A stretch of DNA of 46,543 bases from contig UNSK01000012.1 in assembly GCA_900552525.1 (NCBI GenBank), forward strand, positions 1 through 46,543, written 5' to 3'. The DNA is from Candidatus Gastranaerophilales bacterium. GTDB lineage: Bacteria; Cyanobacteriota; Vampirovibrionia; Gastranaerophilales; Gastranaerophilaceae. Of the stretch, positions 24,463 to 31,942 are shown in pieces. The notes below the pieces were generated by a model. That model saw only the letters and a program-made list of their open reading frames with translations, had not been told where the DNA came from and did not search any database. Numbering within the stretch: the stretch's first letter is position 1; every line of letters starts with the position of its first letter. Both the position numbers and the translations under genes were made by a program.

Positions 24463-25692
24463 TCCCGTCAATCCGTCTGAACTTTTCTTGTAGCTGTCTT
24501 TAATATATTGTTTGCGCTCACGGATTTTAATCATCGTATCCATATCCATCTGCTGAATTTTGCGTTGATATTCAAGTCTTTTTACCTGCTTTTCGAAGTT
24601 TTCAGCATCTTTAGCTTCTTTTTCTTTTGCTTTTTCGAGTTCTTTTGCCTGTCTGGCTTCAAATTCTACTTCAGAAACAGGGATTACATCTGCTTCCTGT
24701 TCAAGTCTGTACCCTACTGTAGATACCGGAAAACTTGAGCCTGTTAGTGATTCAAGTCTTGAATTCTCTCCATAGATATCAATGCTCCAGGTACCCAAAA
24801 ACTTAGGGATATCGCCAGTGTATGCATAAGCACAGAGAATTACTCTGTTTTCATCATTCGCATCAAAACCCATAGGATAAATATCCCAGCGTTTTTCATC
24901 AAAATCAACCCCGCCTGATAAAGCCCAGTAATTTACGATAGCTTCTCTTATTTGAGGAAGTTTTCTGGCTTCTTTTTTTTCAAAATCATACACCCATAAA
25001 TCTGTTTTCCAGATGCCGTCGTGTCTGTGCCCTACTTTTTCTTTGACAACAAGTTTTGTGTTATCACTCGAAAAATCAATAGGCGTAAGGGTTCTAAATA
25101 TAAACTTTGTATCTATGTCTTTCGAGGTTGAAATTAAAGGATCTGGCTCTTTATTTACAATATTTGCCTTTTTTACTTTCTCTATATTTGAGAGTGAAGA
25201 ATCAAGGTTAATTAAAAATAAATCACAGCTTGTGCAGTCTGACTGGGCATAATAATAAACTGCCGGATAAACAAGCTTTGTATAATCTCCCGAAATAATT
25301 CCCTGTGCATTAATCTGTCTGTCAAAGTTAAGTTTTCTTGGAAGTGTTAATTCCGGACTGCCAACGGGATCATTATACTTAACAAGCTTAAATTTTTTCT
25401 GTGGAATGTAGACCATATTCTTATCTTCAGGCATTTCTGCCTTATCAAGAATTTTAGCACTAATCTCTTTTTTTGATTTGCCTCTGGATTTTTCTTCATA
25501 CTCAGCAACTGTCATATACCCGGATTCCGGAAGCCTGCTTTTCTCGTACTTCTCTTTTTCATCAACTTTATCCACTTCGTTTAAGTAAATAGTTTCAGCA
25601 ACAACCCTGTCCTGCCTTTTGAACATATGATATTTCATCTGGCAGAAGTTAACTTTCATAGCCATAAACATTCCGGCTAAAGCTTCAAACAT
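24457..25692 (-). CDS. Uncharacterised protein with propeller-like middle and coiled-coil tail
   Basis: I do not recognise this 411-residue protein by name. Residues 1-110 are polar, with a hydrophobic first dozen residues (MFEALAGMFMAMKV). The middle (about 115-330) has repeated beta-blade-like phrases such as TPIDFSSDNTKLVVKEKVGH and TDLWVYDFEKKEARKLP, which resemble TolB/PD40-type propeller repeats, and a CTSC pair in YYAQSDCTSCDLFL. Residues about 345-400 are a highly charged coiled coil (EARQAKELEKAKEKEAKDAE). There is no standard signal peptide. Its ATG overlaps the stop of the NarL-type regulator by one base (TAATG), so it is produced in fixed ratio with the two-component system and may be its accessory or output. 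Confidence 0.6.
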   Translation of the reverse strand: MFEALAGMFMAMKVNFCQMKYHMFKRQDRVVAETIYLNEVDKVDEKEKYEKSRLPESGYMTVAEYEEKSRGKSKKEISAKILDKAEMPEDKNMVYIPQKKFKLVKYNDPVGSPELTLPRKLNFDRQINAQGIISGDYTKLVYPAVYYYAQSDCTSCDLFLINLDSSLSNIEKVKKANIVNKEPDPLISTSKDIDTKFIFRTLTPIDFSSDNTKLVVKEKVGHRHDGIWKTDLWVYDFEKKEARKLPQIREAIVNYWALSGGVDFDEKRWDIYPMGFDANDENRVILCAYAYTGDIPKFLGTWSIDIYGENSRLESLTGSSFPVSTVGYRLEQEADVIPVSEVEFEARQAKELEKAKEKEAKDAENFEKQVKRLEYQRKIQQMDMDTMIKIRERKQYIKDSYKKSSDGLTGN

Positions 25693-26351
25693 TAAACAAG
25701 TCCTTCCTTCATTGCAGTGACTGTTGCCTGTGTTCTTGATGAAACACAGAGTTTTTGCAATATACTGTGTACATGAGCTTTTGCAGTTGCTCTTGTGATA
25801 ACAAGCTTATCTGCAATTTGAGGATTTGAAAGCCCTTCAACCATTAATTCCAGTACATCAAGCTCACGTTCTGTAAGTCCGTATGAATTAGTTGATTTTT
25901 TTATCTCAGGCGTACTTATAATCTGCTTTTCAGGCCTTTGAAGATTTGAGAAAACTAATCTTGCGATTGCAGGGTCAATCCATCCTATACCTTCATATAC
26001 TGATTTAATAGCAGAAATTGTCTGTTCCGGTGTTGCTCCCTTCATAATATAACCGTCAGCACCTGCTTTAAAAGCTTCAAAAACATCATTGTCACTATCT
26101 CTTGAAGTGAAAATTAATATTTTAACATCCGGATTAAAATCCTTGATACGTCCTGTCGCTTCTATGCCGTCAATATTAGGAAGTCCTATGTCCATCAGTA
26201 TAACATCGGGATTTAATTCTCTTGCTTTTTTTATTCCGTCAGCTCCGTCAGCAGCTTCTGCACAAAGTGTTATACCATCTGCTTTCTCAAGGAGCATAGA
26301 AAGCCCCATTCTATATAATTCGTGATCTTCAACCAGCAGTACATTTATCAT
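25692..26351 (-). CDS. NarL/FixJ-type response regulator
   Basis: A 219-residue two-component regulator. The receiver domain (1-120) has the acidic pair E8-D9, phosphoacceptor D54 in ILMDIGLPNIDG, Thr/Ser in IFTSRD near 83, and the lysine of YIMKGATPEQ near 105. A GerE/LuxR helix-turn-helix occupies about 155-215 (LTERELDVLELMVEGLSNPQ and KAHVHSILQKL). It is the middle gene of a three-gene minus-strand operon, overlapping the upstream kinase by four bases and the downstream propeller-like gene by one. The kinase at 26348-27895 is the obvious partner. Promoters that it controls are unknown. Confidence 0.92.
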   Translation of the reverse strand: MINVLLVEDHELYRMGLSMLLEKADGITLCAEAADGADGIKKARELNPDVILMDIGLPNIDGIEATGRIKDFNPDVKILIFTSRDSDNDVFEAFKAGADGYIMKGATPEQTISAIKSVYEGIGWIDPAIARLVFSNLQRPEKQIISTPEIKKSTNSYGLTERELDVLELMVEGLSNPQIADKLVITRATAKAHVHSILQKLCVSSRTQATVTAMKEGLV

Positions 26352-27895
26352 ACCAAACTACCCTCTTTTACTGTATCTGTAAGCAGAAACGAAAATTCAC
26401 TTCCCTTATTTAGTCGGCTTTCCAGCCAGATTTTTCCGCCGTGTGATTCAATAATCTGTCTTGAAAGATACAGACCTAATCCGGTTCCGGTTGAACGTTT
26501 TTTGCTCGTGCCCTGAGAGAAACGCTGGAACATATTTGGAATATCTTCCTGAGGTATCCCGCAGCCGTTGTCGGAAACAGAGAATATTAAGTCTTTACCT
26601 TCACACTTTAGCGTAATTAAAACTTTACCGCCATCCTGTGTATAATTTATGGCATTTCCGCAAAGATTGCAGATTACCCGCCTTATTTCACTTCTGTCTG
26701 CATTAATTTCAATGTTTTTATTTGTACATTCAATCTTAAAATCAATATTTTTTGATTGTGCAAGCGGTAAAATTTCATTATAAACCTGTTCAACAAGATT
26801 ATAAATATTAAAGTTTGTCTTTGTTAACGTAAGCTTTTCTGCATCATACTTGTAAACTTCAAGAAGAGCGTTAACCAGACCTAGTAAATCCTCATTGCTT
26901 TTCTGCATTGTTGACAATAGCAGCTTCTGTTTTTCATCCAAATCTCCCAGTGCACCCTGAAGGAAGAATGTTAAAGTTTGTATTGCAGCCAGGAGCGGTG
27001 TTCTTAAGTCGTGAGTAAGTGTTGCAATAAAATCATCTCTTAATTTATCCGATTTTTTCTGCTCGGTAACATCTCTTATAACGCCAACAAAACGTTTAAA
27101 TTCATCATCCGGATTGATTCTGGCAAAACTAATCTCAACAGGTGTTTCTACATTGCTGAGCGGATTTTTTATATAAAAATCTCTCAGCAAAAGTTCCTGT
27201 TCGTCAAGTTTGTGCAGTTCTTTTGAGATAAATGTTTTTTTGCTGAAAAGGTAGTCATCTATTGAAGACATTAAAAGCTTGCCTTCTACAAGTCCTATTA
27301 AACTTTCACAAGCCGGATTTACCTGCTCTATAATGCCGTCTTCATTTATAATAATAATTCCGTCTGCACAGTAATTAACAATACCTGCAAGTTTTGCATT
27401 TGACTGTCTTAAATCAGCAGTCCTCTCTTCTACAATCTGTTCCAGATTATGAGAGTATTTTTCTAATTCTTTTTTAGCATCTTCAAGCTCAGAAATTTTT
27501 TTCCTGAGTTCGCTTAAAAGATAGCTTCTCTCAATACCGTTTTTGATGTTTATAATTAAATCATCATTATTCCACGGTTTTTCAATATATCTGTATAGCC
27601 CGATTTCATTAATCGCTTTTATTGCATTTTCTTTGTCTGCATAACCGGTAAGTAAAATTTTACTTACTTCCGGATACATTTTTTTTACTTCACTTAAAAA
27701 CTCCAGCCCGTTCATCTCCGGCATTAAAAAGTCTGAAATGACTAAATCAGGAATATTAGAAGCTAGAAACTCCAGCGCCTCTTTTGGATTATTAAAGAAA
27801 TGCGCATCATTAAAGCCTTCAACTTTCAATAATGTTTTGAAAGCTGAGGTTACAATCTTCTCGTCATCGACTACTACAATCTTCCCCGTTTCCAT
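26348..27895 (-). CDS. Histidine kinase with N-terminal receiver and PAS domain
   Basis: A 515-residue soluble hybrid kinase. The receiver (1-120) has D10-D11, D55 in VISDFLMPEMNG and the K of IEKPWNN. A coiled linker follows (125-165). The PAS domain (about 165-280) ends in the typical GVIRDVTEQKK. In the HisKA domain H295 is the phospho-site in TLTHDLRTPLLAA. The HATPase (about 395-510) has an N box (NLCGNAINY), G1 (DNGCGIP) and G2 (GTGLGLYLSRQI). No membrane helix is present, so the signal is intracellular or comes through the receiver from another kinase. TTGTCT-17-TAATAT ends six bases before ATG 27895, so it is a leaderless candidate. It leads the operon with the NarL-type regulator. 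Confidence 0.92.
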   Translation of the reverse strand: METGKIVVVDDEKIVTSAFKTLLKVEGFNDAHFFNNPKEALEFLASNIPDLVISDFLMPEMNGLEFLSEVKKMYPEVSKILLTGYADKENAIKAINEIGLYRYIEKPWNNDDLIINIKNGIERSYLLSELRKKISELEDAKKELEKYSHNLEQIVEERTADLRQSNAKLAGIVNYCADGIIIINEDGIIEQVNPACESLIGLVEGKLLMSSIDDYLFSKKTFISKELHKLDEQELLLRDFYIKNPLSNVETPVEISFARINPDDEFKRFVGVIRDVTEQKKSDKLRDDFIATLTHDLRTPLLAAIQTLTFFLQGALGDLDEKQKLLLSTMQKSNEDLLGLVNALLEVYKYDAEKLTLTKTNFNIYNLVEQVYNEILPLAQSKNIDFKIECTNKNIEINADRSEIRRVICNLCGNAINYTQDGGKVLITLKCEGKDLIFSVSDNGCGIPQEDIPNMFQRFSQGTSKKRSTGTGLGLYLSRQIIESHGGKIWLESRLNKGSEFSFLLTDTVKEGSLV

Positions 27896-27901
27896 AATTC
27901 T

Positions 27902-27930
27902 ATATTACCCTAAAGATAGTGTTTAGACAA
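27902..27930 (-). promoter_or_regulatory. Promoter of the kinase operon, leaderless start
   Basis: On the minus strand TTGTCT, a 17-base spacer and TAATAT (rc 27907-27902) are followed by AGAATT and ATG 27895. The spacing from -10 to start is again six bases. An AGGG just upstream is too far inside the promoter to be a ribosome binding site. Confidence 0.5.
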
Positions 27931-27953
27931 ATTATTAACTTTTATAAATAATA

Positions 27954-27962
27954 TGATATAAT
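27954..27962 (+). promoter_or_regulatory. Extended -10 box of the PC4-like gene
   Basis: TGA-TATAAT (hexamer 27957-27962) lies about 31 bases before ATG 27994, leaving room for a short leader with AAAAAGGAG. It is divergent from the kinase promoter. Confidence 0.55.
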
Positions 27963-27993
27963 CAATTTTGTATATATTAAAAAGGAGAAAAAA

Positions 27994-28230
27994 ATGGCAG
28001 GAAAATTATTAGCAAGTATCCAAAGAACTGATACAGAGCAATTACAAATTTCAATTTCAGAATACAGAGGAAAGAGCTATTTTAACTTGAGAATTTTCTA
28101 TACAACAGATGACGGCGCAAGCTGGCTTCCTACAAAAAAAGGAGTAACATTTGCACCTGATCAGCTTGATATCCTGTCAGAGGCAATTGAAGAAGCTAAA
28201 AAGGAATTTATGACCGAGGAAGAGGGGTAA
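27994..28230 (+). CDS. PC4/p15-like single-stranded DNA-binding protein
   Basis: A 78-residue protein matching the C-terminal domain of the eukaryotic coactivator PC4 and its bacterial relatives, which bind single-stranded DNA or RNA as dimers through a curved beta sheet. Visible hallmarks are QISISEYRGKSYFNLRIFYT (18-37) followed by SWLPTKKGVTFAPDQLDILS (47-66) and a final acidic helix, EAIEEAKKEF. In PC4 the matching phrases are the R-x-Y-x-D/N-R/L-R and W.PGKKGI blocks. It starts behind a good AAAAAGGAG and is followed 40 bases later by a sensorless histidine kinase, an unusual partner. A nucleic-acid role beside a signalling operon is suggestive but unproven. Confidence 0.8.
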   Translation: MAGKLLASIQRTDTEQLQISISEYRGKSYFNLRIFYTTDDGASWLPTKKGVTFAPDQLDILSEAIEEAKKEFMTEEEG

Positions 28231-28267
28231 GGTTTAATCACCTTATTCCCCTCTCCGACAGGGAGGG
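28222..28267 (+). promoter_or_regulatory. Possible pair of alternative hairpins before the kinase gene
   Basis: GAGGGGTAAGG (28222-28232) can pair with CCTTATTCCCCTC (28241-28253, two-base bulge). The same CCCTC (28249-28253) can instead pair with GAGGG (28263-28267), which is the ribosome binding site of the next gene. The two structures exclude one another, so kinase translation could depend on upstream translation. This is inference from base pairing only. Confidence 0.3.
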
Positions 28268-28270
28268 TTT

Positions 28271-28987
28271 ATGATGAACAACATGCAGGATGAATTTATA
28301 GCAACAGTTTCTCATGAGTTGAGAACTCCTCTTACAAGCATACGAGGGTTTTCTCAAACTCTTCTCAATTCGTGGGATAAGATTGATGATGAGAATAAAA
28401 AAAAATTTATAAAAATTATTGAAGATCAATCAAACAGGCTTATTCATCTTGTAGAAAATGTTCTTTCCGTTTCAAAAATGCATGCAGGCTCAGAAGTTCT
28501 AAAGAAAATTGATGTTAATGAGGCAATTTCAAAATTAATTCCTTTGTTTACTGAGCAATACAAAACAAGGCATTTTGAGCTTGAGCTAGAAAAACATTTA
28601 CCCCCCGCAAGACTTGATGAAGATAAATTCCAGCAGGTTATGACTAATCTTATCGACAATGCCGCAAAATATTCAGTAAATGGTAAGACAGTTCTTGTTT
28701 CAACCGGTATCTCTGAAAATATGATTTTGATAAAAGTAAAGGATGAAGGCGTTGGAATTAAAAAAGAGGATAGAGATAAAATTTTTAAAAAATTCAGCCG
28801 GCTTGAGAACCATCTTACAAGCACCACACAGGGTAACGGGCTGGGACTTTATATTACTAAACAGCTTGTAGAGCGTATGCACGGAGATATTGATTTTGAA
28901 AGCGAAGAGGGTAAGGGGACTGTGTTTATTGTCCGATTTCCTGTCTATAATCAAGAGGAGGCTTTAAGATGCTCTCATATGTCTTAA
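28271..28987 (+). CDS. Sensorless soluble histidine kinase
   Basis: A 238-residue kinase consisting only of HisKA and HATPase domains. H15 lies in ATVSHELRTPLTSIRGF, the N box is NLIDNAAKYS, G1 is VKDEGVGIKKED, the F box is IFKKFSRLENH, and G2 is GNGLGLYITKQL. The HisKA domain begins at residue 1, so no sensor, PAS or membrane part exists. The protein must be activated through partners or be constitutive. It starts behind GGGAGGG. Its last 19 bases overlap the start of the REC-GGDEF-like-REC gene, so the two are coupled and the latter is its probable phosphorylation target. The PC4-like gene precedes it. No truncation is visible upstream, since the intergenic gap is only 40 bases. Confidence 0.9.
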   Translation: MMNNMQDEFIATVSHELRTPLTSIRGFSQTLLNSWDKIDDENKKKFIKIIEDQSNRLIHLVENVLSVSKMHAGSEVLKKIDVNEAISKLIPLFTEQYKTRHFELELEKHLPPARLDEDKFQQVMTNLIDNAAKYSVNGKTVLVSTGISENMILIKVKDEGVGIKKEDRDKIFKKFSRLENHLTSTTQGNGLGLYITKQLVERMHGDIDFESEEGKGTVFIVRFPVYNQEEALRCSHMS

Positions 28988-30231
28988 TTATAGATAAGAG
29001 AAAAGAATTATCTGTTAAATATAAAAAAAGCATTGACGATGAACAGACTTCTGCCGTAATCGCACGCACTCTTAAGGATGCTGTTGCTCTGGTTCAGGAG
29101 TCAGAACCGGATTTGATAATAATATCTGACAGCATTGATGAAGATTTATCAAGTTTTTGCGAAAAAATGAGAACATTGACTTATAATACAAGACCAACTA
29201 TTATTGCTCTCTCAAAATCTGCTGATACAAGCGACAGAATAAAAGTTCTGGCAAGCGGAGCAGATGATTTTTTGAGTGAACCTGTTAATATTGAAGAGTT
29301 TAAAATGCGTATTAAGGCTCATTTGAGAAGAGATATTGAATCTAACTTGAATAATGTAACTCTTCTGCCGAATAAAAAATATGTTTATAAGGCAATAAGA
29401 CGCCTTTTGCATTCAGAAAATAAGCTTGCCATCTTGCTTGCAGGTATAGAAAATCTTGATAATTATAAGAGTGTATATTCTGATATAGCAGGTGATAAGT
29501 TATTACAAACTTTTGCTGCTATTACAAAATCAGCGCTTGATGCAAATGATTTTTTGGGGCAGCTTGATGATAAAAATTTTGTGATAATTACAAATCCATA
29601 TAGTGCGGAGAAAATGGCCGCCTTCCTGACATTTGCATTTGATACTGTAACTCCTAAATTTTATTCCGAACAGGATGCAAGAAGGGGGTATACATTACTC
29701 GATGGTGATAGGAAAGCCGGCATGAGAGCTAATTTTGTTTCTGTACTTATAGGTGGAATACTGGATAATTATGAATCAATTTCCGGAGTTGACGGGCTTC
29801 TGGAAAAACTTTTTGCAATCAAGAAAATCGCAAGAATTCCAAGCGGTTCTAACTACGCAATAGATAGAATAAAATTGACCGGTGAAAATTCTGTAATTAT
29901 ACCGGAGATAAACCGTTCTGTATACATAAGTGAACCTGACGAGGCTCTTGCTTTGCTTCTAAGAACAACACTTGAGCTGCAAGGGTATGAGATTTGCGAA
30001 ACACTTGATAATAAGCCGGGGATTGTAATTCTGGATAGCGAAGACGATATGTCAGGGCTTAAGGTGTGCAAAGATTTAAAGGCAAATTTGAACTTCGTTA
30101 ACACTAAGATAATTGTAACAAGTACTGTTCATGATAAGTCTGCCATCCTGAATGCCGGAGCAGATTTGTATCTGCCTAAACCTTATGAAATATCTGATTT
30201 GATAAGGTGGATAGAATTTTTCTTTAAATAA
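28969..30231 (+). CDS. REC - degenerate GGDEF - REC signalling protein
   Basis: A 420-residue protein with three domains. REC1 (1-118) keeps an aspartate at D54 but has DK instead of the acidic pair and SEP instead of the conserved lysine segment, so it may not be phosphorylated normally. The middle (about 125-295) has the fold signature of a diguanylate cyclase (LLAGIENLDNYKSVYSDIAG, then DKLLQTFAAI), but the catalytic loop reads LGQLDDKNF instead of GGDEF, so cyclase activity is unlikely. REC2 (about 316-420) has D356 in VILDSEDD and K404 in YLPKPYE, both normal. It may be a scaffold or nucleotide sensor. It starts behind GAGGAGG inside the kinase gene. Confidence 0.8.
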   Translation: MLSYVLIIDKRKELSVKYKKSIDDEQTSAVIARTLKDAVALVQESEPDLIIISDSIDEDLSSFCEKMRTLTYNTRPTIIALSKSADTSDRIKVLASGADDFLSEPVNIEEFKMRIKAHLRRDIESNLNNVTLLPNKKYVYKAIRRLLHSENKLAILLAGIENLDNYKSVYSDIAGDKLLQTFAAITKSALDANDFLGQLDDKNFVIITNPYSAEKMAAFLTFAFDTVTPKFYSEQDARRGYTLLDGDRKAGMRANFVSVLIGGILDNYESISGVDGLLEKLFAIKKIARIPSGSNYAIDRIKLTGENSVIIPEINRSVYISEPDEALALLLRTTLELQGYEICETLDNKPGIVILDSEDDMSGLKVCKDLKANLNFVNTKIIVTSTVHDKSAILNAGADLYLPKPYEISDLIRWIEFFFK

Positions 30232-30236
30232 TTTTG

Positions 30237-30560
30237 TTATCTAACCAAACTTTTAGTTAAGTTGTAAATAATTTCTAGTCTGTCGGAATCGTCACCAATT
30301 AAGGCAATATTCTCGTTTATTTTTTGAAGTAAATCTTTTGCGTCCTTGAATTTATTTGTAGCAAAAAGTTCTTCAGAGGTTATTTCAAGTGCATTTAACA
30401 GTTTATCAAGAGTTTCTGCTGTTACAAAATTTTCTCCTAATTCAATACTGCTAAGCGCCTTTTGTGAAATATCAATCATTTCTGAAAGTTTATCCTGCGT
30501 ATAGCCTTTTTCAAGGCGTATACGTTTAATTTTTTTGCCTAGTTCCTGTTTGATGCCCAT
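30237..30560 (-). CDS. XRE-family regulator
   Basis: A 107-residue DNA-binding protein. A Cro/C1 helix-turn-helix covers residues 6-62 (LEKGYTQDKLSEMIDISQKA, LSSIELGENFVTAETLDKLL). It is followed by a short helical C-terminus (about 68-107) that may dimerise. It resembles the regulator at 6993-7310 in length and layout. A TAAAAT -10 box (rc 30585-30580) is followed by a near-palindrome, TACTATTTAAAAGTA (30566-30580), at the expected transcription start, a classic autorepressor position. There is no clear Shine-Dalgarno sequence before ATG 30560. It is convergent with the REC-GGDEF-like-REC gene and divergent from the beta-barrel-like gene, which it may control. Confidence 0.82.
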   Translation of the reverse strand: MGIKQELGKKIKRIRLEKGYTQDKLSEMIDISQKALSSIELGENFVTAETLDKLLNALEITSEELFATNKFKDAKDLLQKINENIALIGDDSDRLEIIYNLTKSLVR

Positions 30561-30565
30561 TTTTT

Positions 30566-30624
30566 TACTATTTAAAAGTATTTTATATTAAGTTTTGTAA
30601 AGTCGAAACCTATTGTAAATAGTA
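30566..30624. promoter_or_regulatory. Candidate operator elements with AAATAGTA motifs
   Basis: TACTATTTAAAAGTA (30566-30580) is a near-perfect dyad next to the -10 box of the XRE gene. A second AAATAGTA lies at 30617-30624, inside CTATTGTAAATAG. The octamer AAATAGTA also forms part of the operator palindrome of another XRE gene at 8018-8025. The role is inferred. Confidence 0.35.
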
Positions 30625-30733
30625 CATAATGGCTATTTAGTATTTAAAATTCTAAAAATGGAGCAATTTTTTAATCAGGTAAGACTTTATATAAACATAA
30701 CACTGGTAACACAAAAGATAAGGAGAGAAAATT

Positions 30734-31444
30734 ATGACGATACCTATTTCAAAAAAAGTACAGACAGAATTTTATGCACAGGGAAATGCAGGAGTTTTAC
30801 GTAATCCGGCGGGAGAAAATTTTTCAAACATCGGGGCTGCTTTAGGCGGTGAAATTAATTACAAAGGAACTTACCTTAAGACAGAAGCCGGAGCAGGAAC
30901 TGCATTATCAGGAAGAGTTGAGTTAGGACACGAGTTTGATATAGGTAAAAACCTGGGATTCGAAATTTCTTCGAAAGCACAGACAATAAGAAACCTGAAA
31001 TCAAACAGTTATCATACAGAATTCGATACAAGAATGAATGGTGAAATTAACGGAGTTCCTTATTCAATAGGTAATTTACATACTGGTGATGCTAAATGGT
31101 ATTCCGGCGAAACTCGTCTAGGAGCCGCGGCTAAATTAAACTTTAAATCTAAAAATGCTAAATTTGGTATCGGGCTTGAAGGGGGGATGCGTAAAAGCAC
31201 GGCAAGAGATGTGAGTTTTCATTTCGCTGACCATGAGTCCGTTACTGTTTCTGTAAATGGAGAGAGGCCAGAAACTGTAACTTTGGGTGCAGAATGTACA
31301 CAACATTTGAATTTAAATCAGAAAAACGGATATATCACACCTACAGTGTCAGCAGAAGTAAACCTTGGTAAGAAAAGCGGATTTTCATTTGTGGCAAATG
31401 CTGATTTATATCAAGGACAGGCTGGTATAAGGTATACATTTTAA
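30734..31444 (+). CDS. Beta-strand-rich barrel-like protein without signal peptide
   Basis: A 236-residue protein of alternating hydrophobic and polar residues with many glycines and aromatic residues. Examples are GAALGGEINYKGTYLKTEAG near 34-53, WYSGETRLGAAAKLNFKSKN near 121-140, and SAEVNLGKKSGFSFVANADL near 204-223. It ends QAGIRYTF with the terminal Phe typical of outer-membrane beta-barrels. Strikingly, the N-terminus (MTIPISKKVQTEFYAQGNAG) carries no signal peptide. The start is secured by AAGGAG at the right distance, and no alternative upstream start exists. It may be exported by another route, be a cytoplasmic beta protein, or be a domain-only relic. A strong hairpin follows. The XRE gene upstream is divergent. 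No family is assigned. Confidence 0.55.
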   Translation: MTIPISKKVQTEFYAQGNAGVLRNPAGENFSNIGAALGGEINYKGTYLKTEAGAGTALSGRVELGHEFDIGKNLGFEISSKAQTIRNLKSNSYHTEFDTRMNGEINGVPYSIGNLHTGDAKWYSGETRLGAAAKLNFKSKNAKFGIGLEGGMRKSTARDVSFHFADHESVTVSVNGERPETVTLGAECTQHLNLNQKNGYITPTVSAEVNLGKKSGFSFVANADLYQGQAGIRYTF

Positions 31445-31456
31445 AATTTAAAGTCG

Positions 31457-31482
31457 CGGCGGTGATATTATCACCGCCGTTT
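31457..31482 (+). terminator. Hairpin terminator after the barrel-like gene
   Basis: CGGCGGTGAT (31457-31466) pairs perfectly with ATCACCGCCG (31470-31479) around ATT, followed by only three T residues. The stem is strong and the U tract short. Confidence 0.6.
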
Positions 31483-31483
31483 A

Positions 31484-31512
31484 ACAAAAAAAAGAGCCTT
31501 TAAATGGCTCTT
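31484..31512 (-). terminator. Minus-strand Rho-independent terminator without an obvious gene
   Basis: Read on the minus strand, AAGAGCC-ATTTAAA-GGCTCTT is followed by a run of eight T residues, a textbook terminator. Read on the plus strand it lacks a T tract. No minus-strand gene lies between it and the tRNA, so it may end a small RNA or antisense transcript. Confidence 0.6.
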
Positions 31513-31679
31513 GGAATTAAGAATAGCTGGAAGTATGAAAAAGATTTAATACATATATTAAACTCAATTTTAGCAATTAATGCTATTACCCGACTGCCTT
31601 ATTTATTTATGACAATTAAGAAAAAGTTCTTGCAAAAAAAGATTGATGTGTTATTTTAGAAATACAGATATGATTTTAT

Positions 31680-31753
31680 GCGTCTGTAGCTCAGCTGGAT
31701 AGAGCATCTGCCTTCTAAGCAGAGGGTCCCGCGTTCGAATCGCGGCAGGCGTA
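31680..31753 (+). tRNA. tRNA-Arg (anticodon UCU)
   Basis: A complete cloverleaf of 74 bases. The acceptor stem is GCGTCTG with CAGGCGT (G-U at the first pair), the D stem is GCTC/GAGC, the anticodon stem is TCTGC/GCAGA with loop CTTCTAA giving anticodon TCT (31714-31716), a five-base variable loop follows, and the T stem is CCGCG/CGCGG with loop TTCGAAT. The CCA end is not encoded. It reads AGA codons, which are frequent in this AT-rich window. A terminator hairpin follows within ten bases. Confidence 0.95.
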
Positions 31754-31760
31754 AATTTTT

Positions 31761-31787
31761 AAAAAGGGCTGAAAAGCCTTTTTTTAT
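31761..31787 (+). terminator. Terminator after tRNA-Arg
   Basis: A GGCT-GAAA-AGCC stem, extended by A and T runs, is followed by seven T residues (31779-31785). It ends the tRNA transcript. Confidence 0.75.
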
Positions 31788-31942
31788 TTTATTTAAGTAT
31801 TGATTCTTTACTACCAGGATTTGAATAAGTATGGTTTTCAATTTTTATGAATTGATTGTTGATTAATAATTTTGTTTTAGAAAGATTCCCCGATTGTATA
31901 TATGATTTCTCGCTAACTAACCGTAACTGGTAATACAAAAAT

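Noticed and set aside
31656..31841. Open frame of 61 codons antisense to the tRNA region
   Set aside because: It runs across tRNA-Arg and its terminator on the opposite strand, has no ribosome binding site and no coding character.
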